NCBI GenBank assembly: GCA_036514635.1
Contig: DATBWU010000251.1
Coordinates: 1-11,177, forward strand
Direction of reading: 5' to 3'
Source: DASSFZ01 sp036514635
GTDB taxonomy: Bacteria > Chloroflexota > Anaerolineae > Fen-1058
DNA length: 11,177 bases
The notes under the pieces: generated by a model
Database searches by the model: none
Told to the model about the DNA's origin: nothing
The model's input: only the letters and a program-made list of their open reading frames with translations
Shown here: positions 11,149 to 11,177 of the stretch, one piece after another
Layout of the letters: each line of letters starts with the position of its first letter
How positions within the stretch are numbered: the stretch's first letter is position 1
Translations under genes and position numbers: made by a program

Positions 11149-11177
11149 ATCCCCAACACTACCTCAAGTTTCCAGAA

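Overview
This is a GC-rich phage or prophage-derived segment. Almost every gene is on the minus strand, packed with 1-4 bp stop/start overlaps and short Shine-Dalgarno-preceded starts. There is no tRNA, rRNA, CRISPR array or housekeeping gene. The host cannot be read directly. A YLPLV motif near the C-terminus of the glycoside hydrolase and the Thr-Pro-rich lipoprotein tail resemble secreted proteins of Chloroflexota (Anaerolineae and relatives), so such a host is a low-confidence guess.

Reading in the main transcription direction (right to left), the layout is as follows. (1) A recombination and regulation module: tyrosine recombinase Int2 (10153-11148, minus) converges on a second, different tyrosine recombinase Int1 (8983-9909, plus). 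The 243-bp gap between their 3' ends carries several dyads. Int1 diverges from a 61-codon minus-strand gene (8603-8788). Each has a sigma70-like promoter with a perfect TTGACA and a 17-bp spacer, and the minus promoter is overlapped by a perfect 19-bp inverted repeat, a likely operator. A strong hairpin with a U-rich tail (8456-8493) ends that minus transcript. (2) A lysis-like cassette: a four-helix membrane protein (holin candidate), a TM plus coiled-coil protein, an M23 metallopeptidase, a 25-residue Trp/Arg-rich micro-ORF coupled at both ends, a clan GH-A-like glycoside hydrolase with a C-terminal membrane anchor, and a 43-residue lipoprotein. (3) Two small unknown genes. (4) A virion-appendage module: a 94-aa helical protein, a 166-aa all-beta protein, an 819-aa protein with an N-terminal LamG-like domain and about 25 copies of a 22-residue repeat, a tandem-duplicated Gp80-type tail-fibre protein, and an Ig-like protein ending in one copy of the same 22-residue repeat. 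(5) An HNH endonuclease of the type usually next to terminase genes, which would lie beyond the left edge.

Likely joint function: recombinases integrate or excise the element, the small regulated gene and operator sit at the divergent control point, the lysis cassette opens the cell wall, and the appendage genes build receptor-binding structures. The most distinctive observations are the 22-residue repeat with a seven-unit super-period and its sharing between two genes, the AT-rich receptor-like domain grafted onto that GC-rich repeat, the micro-ORF, and the operator/promoter/leaderless-integrase region.
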